A stretch of 60,839 nucleotides of DNA from positions 1 to 60,839 of the forward strand of contig JAEETL010000015.1 of NCBI GenBank assembly GCA_016290325.1. Direction: 5' to 3'. Origin of the DNA: Muribaculaceae bacterium (GTDB lineage: Bacteria > Bacteroidota > Bacteroidia > Bacteroidales > Muribaculaceae). The translations under genes were made by a program, and so were the position numbers. A model generated the notes under the pieces. The model was not told the origin of the DNA. It saw only the letters and a list, made by a program, of their open reading frames with translations, and searched no databases. Positions 33,091-42,340 of the stretch are shown here, one piece after another. How positions within the stretch are numbered: position 1 is the first letter of the stretch; every line of letters begins with the position of its first letter.

Positions 33091-35535
33091 TTATAACTCC
33101 ATGGCGTCCTTTACCTTCTCGGGCAGGAGCGCCAGGTCGAGCACGTCCTTGATGGTGTTCACATAGTGGAACGTTAAACCCTTCAAGTACATTTCGTTGA
33201 TTTCCTCAATATCCTTGCGGTTGTCCTTGCACAGGATGATTTCCTTGATGCCTGCACGTTTGGCAGCCAGAATCTTTTCCTTGATACCTCCAACGGGCAA
33301 CACCTTACCGCGCAGCGTGATTTCACCCGTCATGGCGAGATGGCCTTTGACGCGGCGTTGAGTGAACGATGAGGCCAGCGAAGTCACCATAGTCACACCA
33401 GCCGACGGTCCGTCCTTGGGAATGGCGCCCTCGGGCACATGGATGTGAACATTATACTTGTCAAACAACTCTGGGTCAAGGTTCAGCAATGAGCAATGGG
33501 CCTTCAAGTACTGCATAGCGATGACCGCCGATTCCTTCATCACGTCGCCCAAATTGCCAGTCAAGGTGAGTTTCTCGCCCTTCCCGCGCGCCAACGATGA
33601 CTCCACAAACAGGATCTCGCCACCGACAGCGGTCCATGCCAAACCAGTCACCACTCCGGCAAACTCGTTGCCCTCATACTTATCACGGCTGTAATCGGGC
33701 GCTCCGAGGTATTCCTTGAGGCTATCAGGCTTGATGCTGGTGGGATAAGGGTCTCCGCTTGCTTTATGGCGGGCTACTCGACGCAATACAGTGGCAATCT
33801 TCTTTTCCAGTTGGCGCACACCGCTCTCGCGGGTATAGTCCTCAATGATTTTGAGGATTACCTGCTTGCCAAACTTGATCTCATTCTTCTTGAAACCATT
33901 GTTTTCCAACTCCTTGGGAATAAGGTGACGCTTAGCGATTTCCAGTTTCTCCTCAGGGATGTAGCCATTGATCTCAATCACCTCCATACGGTCGAGCAGG
34001 GGACGGCTTACGGTAGCCAAGCTATTGGCCGTGGCGATGAACAGGATTTTTGACAGATCATAGTCCACGTCGAGGTAGTTGTCGTGGAAGTGCCCGTTCT
34101 GTTCCGGGTCAAGCACTTCGAGCAATGCCGATGATGGATCCCCTTTGAAATCCTGACCCACCTTATCAATCTCATCAAGCACAATGACTGGATTATTGCT
34201 GCCGCACTTGGCAAGAGCAGCAATAATACGGCCAGGCATAGCTCCAATATAGGTGCGACGATGACCTCTAATCTCAGCCTCATCATGCAGACCACCTAAC
34301 GAGATGCGCGCATATTCACGGCACAGGGCATCGGCAATAGATTTACCCAATGATGTCTTACCGACTCCGGGAGGACCATAGAGGCACAGAATGGGCGCCT
34401 TAAGGTCTCCACGCAGCTTGAGTACTGACAGATGCTCAAGAATGCGGTCTTTAACCTTCTCCAGACCATAGTGGTCATTGTTAAGCTTTTCTTCGACTTT
34501 CTTGAGGTCAAAGTTATCGGCAGTGTAAGTGTCCCACGGCAGGTTGAGCATCGTGTCAATATAGGCATATTGCACCGAGTAATCGGGTGATTGAGGGTTA
34601 AGGCGCTCCAGTTTCTTAAGCTCTCTCTCAAAGTGCCGTTGCACATCCTCGCTCCACTTCATCCCCTTGCTGCGTTCCTGCAAGTCCTCGATGTCGTCAA
34701 TATCGTTACCCAACTCCTCCTGGATGTTGCGGATTTGCTGTTGCAGGAAATGCTCACGTTGTTGCTGTGACAGGTCTTCGCGGGTGCGTGACTGGATATT
34801 GGCCTTTATCTCCACAAGTTGTTCCTCCTGAGATAGCAAGCTATACAGCAGGTAACCGCGCTTTTTCACGTCATGCTCTTCGAGCATACGCTGTTTCTGC
34901 TCAGGGTCAAAGGCGATATTGGTGGCCAGGAAGTTCATCAGGTAGAACGGGTTGTCGATGTTTTTCATCGCAAAAGCCAGGTCACGACCATTGTTGCCCA
35001 TATTGCGTAACATGCGCATGGTTACCTCGACGATCGATTGCAACAATACCTCAAATTCCTTGTCTCCCGCCAGCGGCAGCTTATCTTCAACTAGCGATAC
35101 ATTGCCATGCAGGTATGGTTGAACTCTTGTGATCTTTTCAAGTGAGCATGCCGAGCGACCTTGCAGGATCACATTGGTAGATCCGTCGGGCAACTCCAGC
35201 ACCTTGACAATCGAAGCGATTGTGCCAGTGCGGTACAAGTCTTTTTCTCCCGGGTCTTCAACACGGCTATCAAATTGACAGAATACAGCGATGGGTGAAT
35301 GGTTCTCACTCGCTTCGCGGATGAGTTGCATAGACTTTTCCCTGCCCACCGATACCGGCATGGTCATCGAGGGGAACAGCACCATGTTGCGCAGCGGGAG
35401 AACGGCGATGTCATCGGCTCGATTGTCTTGAATATCAATCTTGTCGTCAGTCTCATGTATCTCAGTGAAAATAGGGACTACTCGAGCGCCGCCATCATTC
35501 ATATCAGCATCTATATTGTCGAGAAAATCAATCAT
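33091..35535 (-). CDS. lon: ATP-dependent protease Lon
   Basis: Lon degrades misfolded and regulatory cytoplasmic proteins. The 814 residues comprise the N-terminal substrate-binding domain (about 40-240), a helical linker, the AAA+ module (Walker [10 protein letters not shown], Walker [11 protein letters not shown]), and the C-terminal protease domain with catalytic Ser711 in KDGPSAG and a Lys in [14 protein letters not shown]. Length is normal for LonA. It has its own promoter and a leader of about 50 nt. Confidence 0.97.
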   Translation of the reverse strand: MIDFLDNIDADMNDGGARVVPIFTEIHETDDKIDIQDNRADDIAVLPLRNMVLFPSMTMPVSVGREKSMQLIREASENHSPIAVFCQFDSRVEDPGEKDLYRTGTIASIVKVLELPDGSTNVILQGRSACSLEKITRVQPYLHGNVSLVEDKLPLAGDKEFEVLLQSIVEVTMRMLRNMGNNGRDLAFAMKNIDNPFYLMNFLATNIAFDPEQKQRMLEEHDVKKRGYLLYSLLSQEEQLVEIKANIQSRTREDLSQQQREHFLQQQIRNIQEELGNDIDDIEDLQERSKGMKWSEDVQRHFERELKKLERLNPQSPDYSVQYAYIDTMLNLPWDTYTADNFDLKKVEEKLNNDHYGLEKVKDRILEHLSVLKLRGDLKAPILCLYGPPGVGKTSLGKSIADALCREYARISLGGLHDEAEIRGHRRTYIGAMPGRIIAALAKCGSNNPVIVLDEIDKVGQDFKGDPSSALLEVLDPEQNGHFHDNYLDVDYDLSKILFIATANSLATVSRPLLDRMEVIEINGYIPEEKLEIAKRHLIPKELENNGFKKNEIKFGKQVILKIIEDYTRESGVRQLEKKIATVLRRVARHKASGDPYPTSIKPDSLKEYLGAPDYSRDKYEGNEFAGVVTGLAWTAVGGEILFVESSLARGKGEKLTLTGNLGDVMKESAVIAMQYLKAHCSLLNLDPELFDKYNVHIHVPEGAIPKDGPSAGVTMVTSLASSFTQRRVKGHLAMTGEITLRGKVLPVGGIKEKILAAKRAGIKEIILCKDNRKDIEEINEMYLKGLTFHYVNTIKDVLDLALLPEKVKDAMEL

Positions 35536-35586
35536 ATTTCAGTCGTAATACTTCTTGTTAGTGCTTGTAATCGCAAAATCAGGCGA

Positions 35587-35594
35587 CAAAGGTA
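35587..35594 (-). promoter_or_regulatory. Promoter -7 element for lon
   Basis: TACCTTTG on the minus strand ends 51 bases before the lon start. No heat-shock-type element was recognised. Confidence 0.55.
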
Positions 35595-35765
35595 CAAAAA
35601 ATCCGTCGAAACTCATTCCTTTACATCCGTCAAATTATTTCATCATGTGTTTCATTGGGACTAGCAATGATGCAAAGGAGAGTAGGGTGGTCGTTTTTTA
35701 AGTGATTATGTGTGTTGAAATAATGATTTTTAACTCGTGGGACTCGTATTTCGGGAAATTCTGAC

Positions 35766-35773
35766 TAAATTTG
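35766..35773 (+). promoter_or_regulatory. Promoter -7 element for the mlaE operon
   Basis: TAAATTTG matches TAnnTTTG and ends 23 bases before the mlaE start. Confidence 0.6.
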
Positions 35774-35796
35774 TGGGCTCAAATGCGAAATAGAGT

Positions 35797-36543
35797 ATGT
35801 TATTGACAAAAATGCTGGATAAGTTCGGGGACTACTGCATGTTCATGTGGCGTGTCATTGCTATCCCCGACAAGTTAAAAGTATTCTTTAAGCGCTATCT
35901 TGATGAGATCGGCAAATTGGGCATTGACTCGATTCCGCTGATTATTATCGTGTCGTTATTTATCGGCTCGTTGTGTACCATCCTCATCAAGCTCAATATC
36001 TCCAATCCGTTATTGCCGCGTTACACGGTGGGACTGACCACTCGCGAGATTATCTTGTTGGAGTTCTCCTCAACCATCTTGTGTCTGATTCTCTCGGGTA
36101 AGATCGGTTCAAACATTGCCAGTGAGATTGGAACCATGCGTGCCACAGAGCAGATCGATGCCCTTGACATCATGGGTATTAACAGCGCTAACTTCCTGGC
36201 AGCGCCCAAGATATTGGCGCTCATCTCGATTCTGCCTTTCCTGGTCATCATCTGCATGGCCACCAGTTTATTTGGTGGCTGGCTGATATGTATCATTACA
36301 GGTATTGTTGAGCCTGATACCTTCATTTTCGGCATCCAGTCGCTGTTTATTCCCTGGTATGTTTGGTTTGCGCTCATCAAATCGCTTGTGTTTGCCTTCT
36401 TGATGTCTACCATCGCTTGCTATTACGGTTACACCGTCAAGGGTGGTTCAGTGGAGGTTGGAAAAGCCAGTACCGACACTGTGGTGATGAGTAATATCAT
36501 GATACTTGTGGCTGATGTGATTTTAACCCTGCTATTGCTGTAA
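35797..36543 (+). CDS. mlaE: MlaE-family lipid ABC transporter permease
   Basis: The 248-residue inner-membrane permease has about five helices and the family signature GSNIASEIGTMRATEQIDALD. With MlaF and an MCE protein it moves phospholipids between the inner and outer membranes. The ATPase gene starts 3 bases after its stop. No mlaD lies in this operon; the likely partner is the MCE gene at 10957. Confidence 0.92.
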   Translation: MLLTKMLDKFGDYCMFMWRVIAIPDKLKVFFKRYLDEIGKLGIDSIPLIIIVSLFIGSLCTILIKLNISNPLLPRYTVGLTTREIILLEFSSTILCLILSGKIGSNIASEIGTMRATEQIDALDIMGINSANFLAAPKILALISILPFLVIICMATSLFGGWLICIITGIVEPDTFIFGIQSLFIPWYVWFALIKSLVFAFLMSTIACYYGYTVKGGSVEVGKASTDTVVMSNIMILVADVILTLLLL

Positions 36544-36546
36544 ACC

Positions 36547-37341
36547 ATGATTGAAGTAAAGCATATTTCCAAATCGTTTAAGGAGGAAGGCAACGTTCGT
36601 CAGGTGCTGTTTGACGTGAGTTGCAAGCTGTTCGACGGCAAGACCAATCTGATCATCGGCCAGTCGGGTTCGGGCAAGACGGTTCTGATCAAGAATATTG
36701 TGGGTTTGTTTGACCCCGATGACGGCGAAATCTTATATGATGGGCGAGACATCACCAAGATGGACCGCAAGCAGCGCAAAGAGTTGCGCAAGGAGATTGG
36801 CATGCTTTTCCAGGGCTCCGCGCTCTTTGACAGCGAGACTGTTTTGGGCAACGTGATGTTCCCGCTGGTGATGTTCGGTAAAATGGGTTACAGTGAGATG
36901 CGTGACCGGGCACAGTTCTGTATCGACCGCGTGAACCTCACGGGCAGCGAGAACAAGTTTCCCAGCGAACTCTCAGGAGGTATGCAAAAACGCTGTGCCA
37001 TTGCCCGCGCTATCGCTTTAAATCCTAAATATCTCTTCTGTGACGAGCCCAACTCGGGTCTGGATCCTAAAACCTCTATAGTGATCGATGAATTGCTGAG
37101 TGACATCACCCATGAGTTCGGTATCACGACAATCATCAATACCCACGACATGAACTCGGTGATGGGTATCGGCGAAAATATCGTCTTTATCAACAAGGGG
37201 CATGTGGGCTGGATTGGCACCAAGGACCAGATCTATGACGTGGATAATGAAGACTTGAACAACTTCGTTTACGCCACCGACCTGTTCCGTGATGTGCGCA
37301 AGTACCGCCGTGAGCATGGCTACAAACCCACAAAACAATAA
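36547..37341 (+). CDS. mlaF: MlaF-family lipid ABC transporter ATP-binding protein
   Basis: The 264-residue ATPase energises the MlaE permease. Walker A is GQSGSGKT, the Q-loop lies in MLFQGSALFD, the signature is LSGGMQKR, and Walker B is YLFCDEPNSGLDP. The MQKR form of the signature is typical of MlaF. It is followed closely by the HD-domain gene, so the transcript may continue. Confidence 0.93.
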   Translation: MIEVKHISKSFKEEGNVRQVLFDVSCKLFDGKTNLIIGQSGSGKTVLIKNIVGLFDPDDGEILYDGRDITKMDRKQRKELRKEIGMLFQGSALFDSETVLGNVMFPLVMFGKMGYSEMRDRAQFCIDRVNLTGSENKFPSELSGGMQKRCAIARAIALNPKYLFCDEPNSGLDPKTSIVIDELLSDITHEFGITTIINTHDMNSVMGIGENIVFINKGHVGWIGTKDQIYDVDNEDLNNFVYATDLFRDVRKYRREHGYKPTKQ

Positions 37342-37356
37342 TAGACTTTATTGGTC

Positions 37357-37989
37357 ATGAAAACTAGTGATATAAACTGTAAAGAGGAAATTCTTGAATT
37401 GTTGCGTTCAACCGGGCGTGAAGGAATTGAGGACGTAATCGGCGACTTGGAGGAATGGGGCTTTTTCACTGCTCCGGCTTCGGCAGGTCATCATCTGAAT
37501 ATCGAGGGTGGCCTTGCTCGCCATTCGTTGAACACTTGCAAAGCTGCTATGGCGGTCTGGGAGTCGATGAAATCGTTGGAGCCTAGCCTTGAGCATGAGG
37601 TGAAACGTGACAGTATCATCATCGCTAGCTTGTTGCATGATGTGTGCAAGTGCGATATCTACAAGCGCTCTGTCAAGAAACGCAAAAATGCGCTGGGCAT
37701 TTGGGAAGATGCCGAGGGCTATAAAATCACCTACAAGAATTTCCCCATGGGCCATGGCGAGAAGTCGCTGACGCTGCTGCTGTGCAGTGGTTTGCCCCTC
37801 AACGACGACGAGATGCTTGCCATTCGATGGCACATGGGCGCTTGGGGCGTTAATCAGAATAGCTATGAGGATGTGCGCAACTATGATGCGGCCCGCAAAC
37901 TCTATCCCCTGGTAACCATTATACAGACTGCCGACGGCCTGGCCGCCAGCATCATGGAGCGCTCAGGCGAGGAGATCGACGAGTTATGA
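37357..37989 (+). CDS. HD-domain hydrolase
   Basis: A 210-residue metal-dependent phosphohydrolase-type protein. HD residues are in GGLARHSLNT, the core HD is SLLHDVCKCD, and further ligands are probably in HGEKS and IQTADGLAA. The family includes nucleotidases, ribonucleases and cyclic nucleotide hydrolases; the substrate is unknown. Its stop overlaps the next start by 4 bases (ATGA), so the two are translationally coupled. The ATG at 37357 is used rather than the TTG two codons before it. Confidence 0.83.
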   Translation: MKTSDINCKEEILELLRSTGREGIEDVIGDLEEWGFFTAPASAGHHLNIEGGLARHSLNTCKAAMAVWESMKSLEPSLEHEVKRDSIIIASLLHDVCKCDIYKRSVKKRKNALGIWEDAEGYKITYKNFPMGHGEKSLTLLLCSGLPLNDDEMLAIRWHMGAWGVNQNSYEDVRNYDAARKLYPLVTIIQTADGLAASIMERSGEEIDEL

Positions 37990-38699
37990 CGCACCGCATC
38001 AACATCCTGTTGTGTGACACCTTTCCTGGAAGGCTGCCCGATTCTATTCCTGACTACGAGTCACTGTTTATGGACCTGTTTGCCGCCGTTGGTGAGCAGG
38101 TCTCTTACAAGATATATCAGACGTGGCAGGGCGAATTGCCGTCAGCCATTAATGCCGACGAGTTGTATCTGGTGCCCGGCAGTTTGGATTCGGCTTATGA
38201 CAACAAACCTTGGATACTCGCTCTGATTAAATGGATTGAACACGCCTATCGCCAGGGAGCAAAGCTGATGGGAGTTTGCTTTGGCCATCAGGCGATTGCC
38301 AGGGCTTTAGGTGGTGAAGTGAGACAATATGAAGGCGGATTTGGTGCCGGCGTGCGTGCTTCGCATGTGGTTGACAAAATCATGGCGTCCTATTTCCCGG
38401 GCCAAAAGATGCACCTGCTCTACAGTCACCATGACCAAGTGATGACCTTGCCACCTGATGCCACGTTATGTGCCACCAGCGATTTCTGTAAGATTGAGTC
38501 TTTCAGGATCGGTCGTCAGGTAGTGACTTTTCAGGGTCATCCCGAATTTACAGTCGCTTATAGCCGACATTTGCTCACCAACTGCAGTGATGACATCGAG
38601 GAGGCTGTGCGTCTAGCGGCGTTGCGCACCCTTGACAACATGACTCCACAGGGTACTGCGGCTGCTCGATACGCCCTAGACCTTTTATTTGATAAATAA
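37986..38699 (+). CDS. Class I glutamine amidotransferase-like protein
   Basis: A 237-residue stand-alone GATase1 domain. The nucleophile Cys is in GVCFGHQAIA, and the catalytic His-Glu pair is in QGHPEF. Related proteins (GMP-synthase-amidotransferase-like) hydrolyse glutamine or gamma-glutamyl compounds. No synthetase partner is adjacent, so the acceptor is unknown; the coupled HD protein is the best candidate partner. Confidence 0.85.
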   Translation: MTHRINILLCDTFPGRLPDSIPDYESLFMDLFAAVGEQVSYKIYQTWQGELPSAINADELYLVPGSLDSAYDNKPWILALIKWIEHAYRQGAKLMGVCFGHQAIARALGGEVRQYEGGFGAGVRASHVVDKIMASYFPGQKMHLLYSHHDQVMTLPPDATLCATSDFCKIESFRIGRQVVTFQGHPEFTVAYSRHLLTNCSDDIEEAVRLAALRTLDNMTPQGTAAARYALDLLFDK

Positions 38700-38877
38700 T
38701 TCTTTATCACTTTTGATGGAATAATTGTAGAGCCTCAATTTTTGTGTCTCTGCTTTTTTTTTGACGGTATTATCTCTTTGCTTTGATAGAAAAACACACA
38801 ACTATTTATATTAATAGTTTCATATTATATCTCGTCTTTTAGGGGGACATATCTCATACTTATCATTGGGATTTTTG

Positions 38878-38885
38878 TATATTTG
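38878..38885 (+). promoter_or_regulatory. Promoter -7 element for the dockerin-SUMF1 gene
   Basis: TATATTTG matches TAnnTTTG and ends 41 bases before the ATG. Confidence 0.55.
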
Positions 38886-38926
38886 CGGCTTATTATTGAA
38901 TAGTAATTTAAAAATATTTGAAAATT

Positions 38927-39823
38927 ATGAAAAAATTAGTTATTTCTTTATGTGTTCTTTTGCTGATGTTGGCTTCATTCACTGCTGGAACTGTATACCC
39001 CAGAGGCGATGTGGATCAAAACGGCGTGGTGGACATCAAGGACGTCGTTACTCTTATTGATTATCTGTTGACAGAAACATGGCCTAACGACACTGTTGAG
39101 CCTACTGACATGACTTTCACGGTCAATGGCGTGACTTTCACAATGGTGGCTGTTGAGGGCGGCACTTTCTCGATGGGTGCGACAAGCGAACAAGGCCTTG
39201 GTGCCAACGACTGGGAGAGACCTGTCCACTATGTGACTTTGTCAGATTTTAGCATTGGTCAAACCGAGGTCACACAAGAACTTTGGCAGGCAGTTATGGG
39301 TTCCAATCCAAGCTATTATACTAGCGATTCTCAGCTTCCAGTTGAGCGTGTGTCTTGGAATAGTTGCCAGGACTTTATTGAACAATTGAACCAGTTAACG
39401 GGTGAAACATTCCGTCTGCCCACCGAAGCCGAGTGGGAGTTTGCCGCCCGTGGTGGCAACAAGAGTCAGAAATATAGGTATTCCGGCAGTAGCAACATTC
39501 AGGATGTGGCTTGGTTTTGGAATAGTATCCCCTCACAACAGGTTGGTACGCTAGGATATGGCACACAACCTGTCGCCACTAAGGCCCCTAATGAGTTGGG
39601 CTTATATGACATGTCAGGCAACGTGTGGGAGTGGTGCCAGGACTGGTACGGCACTTACAGCAGTGATGATCAAATCAACCCGACTGGACCATCTTGGGGC
39701 TCTTTCCGCATCTTCCGTGGCGGTAGCTGGAGCCGTAGCAGTGAGAGCTGTCGTGTAGCTTACCGGAATTACACTTATCCGTCGACTTCAGACGACACCA
39801 TGGGCTTCCGCCTTGCCCTCTAG
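38927..39823 (+). CDS. Exported SUMF1/formylglycine-generating-enzyme-like protein with N-terminal dockerin-like repeat
   Basis: After a signal peptide (about 1-22) comes a single Ca-binding dockerin-like repeat (GDVDQNGVVDIKDVVTLIDY), the same motif as in the protein at the window start. It is then followed by a complete SUMF1/FGE domain (about 65-298: GGTFSMGA, LPTEAEWEFAARGG, DMSGNVWEWCQDWYG, GGSWSRSSESCRVAYRN, GFRLAL). True FGE oxidises a sulfatase Cys; many bacterial relatives instead bind ligands or oxidise other substrates, and the FGE Cys pair is not obvious here. The domain order is unusual because dockerin repeats normally sit at the C-terminus. Confidence 0.87.
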   Translation: MKKLVISLCVLLLMLASFTAGTVYPRGDVDQNGVVDIKDVVTLIDYLLTETWPNDTVEPTDMTFTVNGVTFTMVAVEGGTFSMGATSEQGLGANDWERPVHYVTLSDFSIGQTEVTQELWQAVMGSNPSYYTSDSQLPVERVSWNSCQDFIEQLNQLTGETFRLPTEAEWEFAARGGNKSQKYRYSGSSNIQDVAWFWNSIPSQQVGTLGYGTQPVATKAPNELGLYDMSGNVWEWCQDWYGTYSSDDQINPTGPSWGSFRIFRGGSWSRSSESCRVAYRNYTYPSTSDDTMGFRLAL

Positions 39824-39991
39824 GTCCATATAATAAGAGCTACCTAGTTATCATTTTATGGTCACCTTTTGTTCATCATTAGTCTTAATGTTGTTCAAAG
39901 GGTGGCCTTTTTAATGATAATCTGATTTTGGTCTAAAAACGCCTTGAAAGCATCTTCCAATATCTGAGGAGCCACATGGTTAATTAAAAAT

Positions 39992-40006
39992 CAAAATGGA
40001 ATTTTG
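39992..40006 (+). promoter_or_regulatory. Dyad CAAAAT-N3-ATTTTG at the queF -33 region
   Basis: A perfect 6-bp inverted repeat overlaps the TTTG 20 bases before the queF -7 element, as expected of a repressor site. No riboswitch would fit in the 27-nt leader. Confidence 0.4.
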
Positions 40007-40026
40007 CTTTTGTGTGCAACTTGCAG

Positions 40027-40034
40027 TAATTTTG
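40027..40034 (+). promoter_or_regulatory. Promoter -7 element for queF-queC
   Basis: TAATTTTG ends 30 bases before the ATG at 40065. The 18 bases around it (AACTTGCAgTAATTTTGC) match the promoters at 25026 and 31767 but for one base. Confidence 0.6.
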
Positions 40035-40064
40035 CAGTCCAAAACACAAATCATAGTAAATGAT

Positions 40065-40535
40065 ATGGCAAGAACCAATCAAGAACTGGAAGGTGTAACC
40101 CTGCTGGGTAATCAGGGCACACAGTATGAGTTTGACTACCGCCCTGATGTGCTCGAGACCTTTGAGAATAAGCACCCAGAGAACGAGTATGTGGTGACGC
40201 TCGATTGCCCCGAGTTCACTTCGTTGTGCCCCAAGACTGGACAACCCGACTTTGGGCATATCATCATCAATTATATTCCTCGTGTGCGCATGGTTGAGAG
40301 CAAGAGCCTGAAACTGTATCTGTTCAGTTTCCGAAACCATGGCGATTTCCATGAGGATTGTGTCAACATCATCATGAAAGACCTGGTGAAATTGATGGAT
40401 CCCAAGTATCTGGAGGTCATCGGCCTGTTTAATCCGCGCGGTGGCATTAGCATTAAGCCTTTTGCCAATTATGGTGATAATGAACACCAGGATTTGGTGC
40501 GCGCCCGCCTAATCAGTAATTTCCATAACGATTGA
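40065..40535 (+). CDS. queF: NADPH-dependent 7-cyano-7-deazaguanine reductase
   Basis: QueF reduces preQ0 to preQ1, the base inserted into tRNA on the way to queuosine. The 156-residue single-domain (YkvM) form has the catalytic Cys55 in [11 protein letters not shown] with Asp62, and [10 protein letters not shown] longer upstream frame exists, but the start MARTNQEL matches family length and promoter position. queC follows after one base. Confidence 0.94.
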   Translation: MARTNQELEGVTLLGNQGTQYEFDYRPDVLETFENKHPENEYVVTLDCPEFTSLCPKTGQPDFGHIIINYIPRVRMVESKSLKLYLFSFRNHGDFHEDCVNIIMKDLVKLMDPKYLEVIGLFNPRGGISIKPFANYGDNEHQDLVRARLISNFHND

Positions 40536-40536
40536 C

Positions 40537-41190
40537 ATGAAAGACGCGGTTATCATTACATCGGGTGGCATGGACTCAACGACCATGCTCTATGAGTATA
40601 AGGACCAGATTGCCTTGGCCATCACTTTTGACTATGGAAGCACTCAGAATGGCCGTGAGCGCCGTTGTGCCGTTATGCACTGTGAGCGCTTGGGCATCAA
40701 GCACCTAGTGATACCATTGGATTTCATGCACAAGTATTTCAAGAGCGCCCTGCTCGAGAGTGCCGACGCTATTCCTGACGGCAACTACAATGACGAGAAC
40801 ATGAAGTCAACAGTAGTACCTTTCCGCAATGGCATCATGCTGGCCATTGCCTGTGGTATTGCCGAGAGTAATGGCCTCAAACGTGTGATGATTGCCAACC
40901 ATGCTGGCGACCACTCCATTTATCCCGACTGCCGTTCGCCCTTTATCGAAGCCATGAGCACGGCAATGATGACAGGTACCTATGAGGGCGTCAAAGTCTA
41001 TGCGCCCTATACCGACTTGAGCAAAGCCGATATTGCCCGCCATGGTGCAGCGCTTGGCTTGGATTATAGCGAGACTTATTCCTGCTATAAGGGTGGTGAG
41101 AAACATTGTGGTACCTGTGGCACTTGCACTGAGCGTCGCCAAGCCCTGCGTGAAGCAGGTATCGATGATCCCACCGAGTATCTCGTATAG
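40537..41190 (+). CDS. queC: 7-cyano-7-deazaguanine synthase
   Basis: QueC turns 7-carboxy-7-deazaguanine into preQ0 using ATP and ammonia. It has the PP-loop SGGMDSTT and the Zn-binding Cys cluster CYKGGEKHCGTCGTC near the C-terminus. Length (217) is normal. It is co-transcribed with queF; queE and queD lie on the opposite strand beyond fabD. Confidence 0.95.
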   Translation: MKDAVIITSGGMDSTTMLYEYKDQIALAITFDYGSTQNGRERRCAVMHCERLGIKHLVIPLDFMHKYFKSALLESADAIPDGNYNDENMKSTVVPFRNGIMLAIACGIAESNGLKRVMIANHAGDHSIYPDCRSPFIEAMSTAMMTGTYEGVKVYAPYTDLSKADIARHGAALGLDYSETYSCYKGGEKHCGTCGTCTERRQALREAGIDDPTEYLV

Positions 41191-41206
41191 ATAATAGTTG
41201 AAAAAT

Positions 41207-41264
41207 AAGAGATAGGAGATTCTTTTTCATCCAATTGCGATGAAAAAAGTATCTTTTATCTCTT
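41207..41264. repeat. Long imperfect inverted repeat between queC and fabD
   Basis: Two arms of about 25 bases (AAGAGATAggAGATtCTTTTTCATC and its near complement) flank a 7-base loop CAATTGC. Transcribed, it would fold into a long hairpin, perhaps the queC terminator, though no T-run follows. Confidence 0.75.
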
Positions 41265-41284
41265 AACTTTTATCTCATATCTGA
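41250..41284. repeat. Heptamer array TATCTTT/TATCTCT/TAACTTT/TATCTCA/TATCTGA
   Basis: Five consecutive 7-base units start with TA; it overlaps the right arm of the inverted repeat. Period 7 is shared with the other intergenic arrays in the window. Confidence 0.7.
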
Positions 41285-41293
41285 AAAAAGTAC

Positions 41294-41301
41294 TACCTTT
41301 G
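41294..41301 (+). promoter_or_regulatory. Promoter -7 element for fabD
   Basis: TACCTTTG matches TAnnTTTG and ends 66 bases before the ATG, so the leader is longer than usual here. Confidence 0.6.
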
Positions 41302-41367
41302 CAGCCGATTTGCAGAAAAAATTCCGTAATCAACATTATTATCAATCATAAAAGAGACAATTAAACA

Positions 41368-42246
41368 ATGAAAGCATTCGTATTCCCTGGTCAGGGTGCA
41401 CAGTTTGTCGGTATGGGCAAGGACCTGTATGACAACAACCCTCAGGCCAAAGAATTGTTTGAGAAAGCTAATGAGGTGTTGGGATTCCGTATCACCGACC
41501 TCATGTTTGAAGGCACCGAGGATGACCTGAAGCAGACTAAGGTCACTCAGCCCGCCGTATTCCTGCACTCGGTAATTCTCGCACTCACCATGGGTGAGGA
41601 GTTCAAGCCCGACATGGTTGCCGGTCACTCGCTGGGCGAGTTCTCGGCACTCGTTGCCGCTGGCGCGCTGCCTTTTGAGCAGGGTCTGAAATTGGTCGAG
41701 GCTCGTGCCCTAGCTATGCAGAAGGCTTGTGAGGCCGCACCCTCGACGATGGCTGCCATCATTGGCTTGGACGACGCTAAGGTGGAGGAAATCTGTGCCA
41801 CCATCGATGCCATCTGTGTTCCCGCCAACTATAACTGCCCCGGTCAGGTGGTCATCTCGGGTGAGATTGCTGCCATCGAGGCTGCTTGTGAGAAATTCAA
41901 GGAGGCTGGCGCTCGCCGCGCATTGCCCCTCAAGGTGGGTGGCGCCTTCCACTCGCCCCTGATGGAGCCCGCTCGTGCTGAACTGGCTGAGGCTATTGAG
42001 GCTGCCGACTTCTCGGCTCCCCGTTGCCCCATCTATCAGGATGTGGATGCCAAGCCGCACACCGATCCCGCTGAAATCAAGGCTAACCTGCTGCAACAGT
42101 TGACTGCCCCCGTACGTTGGAGCCACATCGTTGCCAACATGGTAGCCGACGGCATGACCGAGGCCGAGGAACTTGGCCCGGGTAAGGTGCTGCAAGGCCT
42201 CATCGCCAAGACCAGCCGTGACGTCACCGTCACCGGCCGCCAGTAA
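41368..42246 (+). CDS. fabD: Malonyl-CoA:ACP transacylase
   Basis: FabD loads malonate onto acyl carrier protein for fatty acid synthesis. The 292-residue enzyme has FPGQGAQ at the start, the nucleophile Ser88 in GHSLGE, a substrate-binding Arg in VEARALAMQ, and the catalytic His in GGAFHSPLM. It is monocistronic with a clear terminator. Confidence 0.96.
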   Translation: MKAFVFPGQGAQFVGMGKDLYDNNPQAKELFEKANEVLGFRITDLMFEGTEDDLKQTKVTQPAVFLHSVILALTMGEEFKPDMVAGHSLGEFSALVAAGALPFEQGLKLVEARALAMQKACEAAPSTMAAIIGLDDAKVEEICATIDAICVPANYNCPGQVVISGEIAAIEAACEKFKEAGARRALPLKVGGAFHSPLMEPARAELAEAIEAADFSAPRCPIYQDVDAKPHTDPAEIKANLLQQLTAPVRWSHIVANMVADGMTEAEELGPGKVLQGLIAKTSRDVTVTGRQ

Positions 42247-42279
42247 GATACTCGCAGTTCATAGTAAAGAGACTTAAAG

Positions 42280-42319
42280 AAACATCCGCATTCCTGCTAA
42301 TGGATTGCGGATGTTTTTT
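42280..42319 (+). terminator. Rho-independent terminator after fabD
   Basis: AACATCCGCA pairs with TGCGGATGTT, with a further paired TCC/GGA, and a run of T's follows. It also lies at the end of the convergent queE. Confidence 0.85.
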
Positions 42320-42340
42320 CGCGTTGTAGAAAATAGAAAG

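Noticed and set aside
38800..38819. A 7-bp inverted repeat AACTATT...AATAGTT before the dockerin-SUMF1 gene
   Set aside because: Very AT-rich region where such short palindromes are expected by chance.
39895..39975. A 26-codon minus-strand frame that reads like a protein helix (LEDAFKAFLDQNQ)
   Set aside because: Too short, only a GTG start, no context; could be a gene remnant, but the evidence does not go beyond chance.
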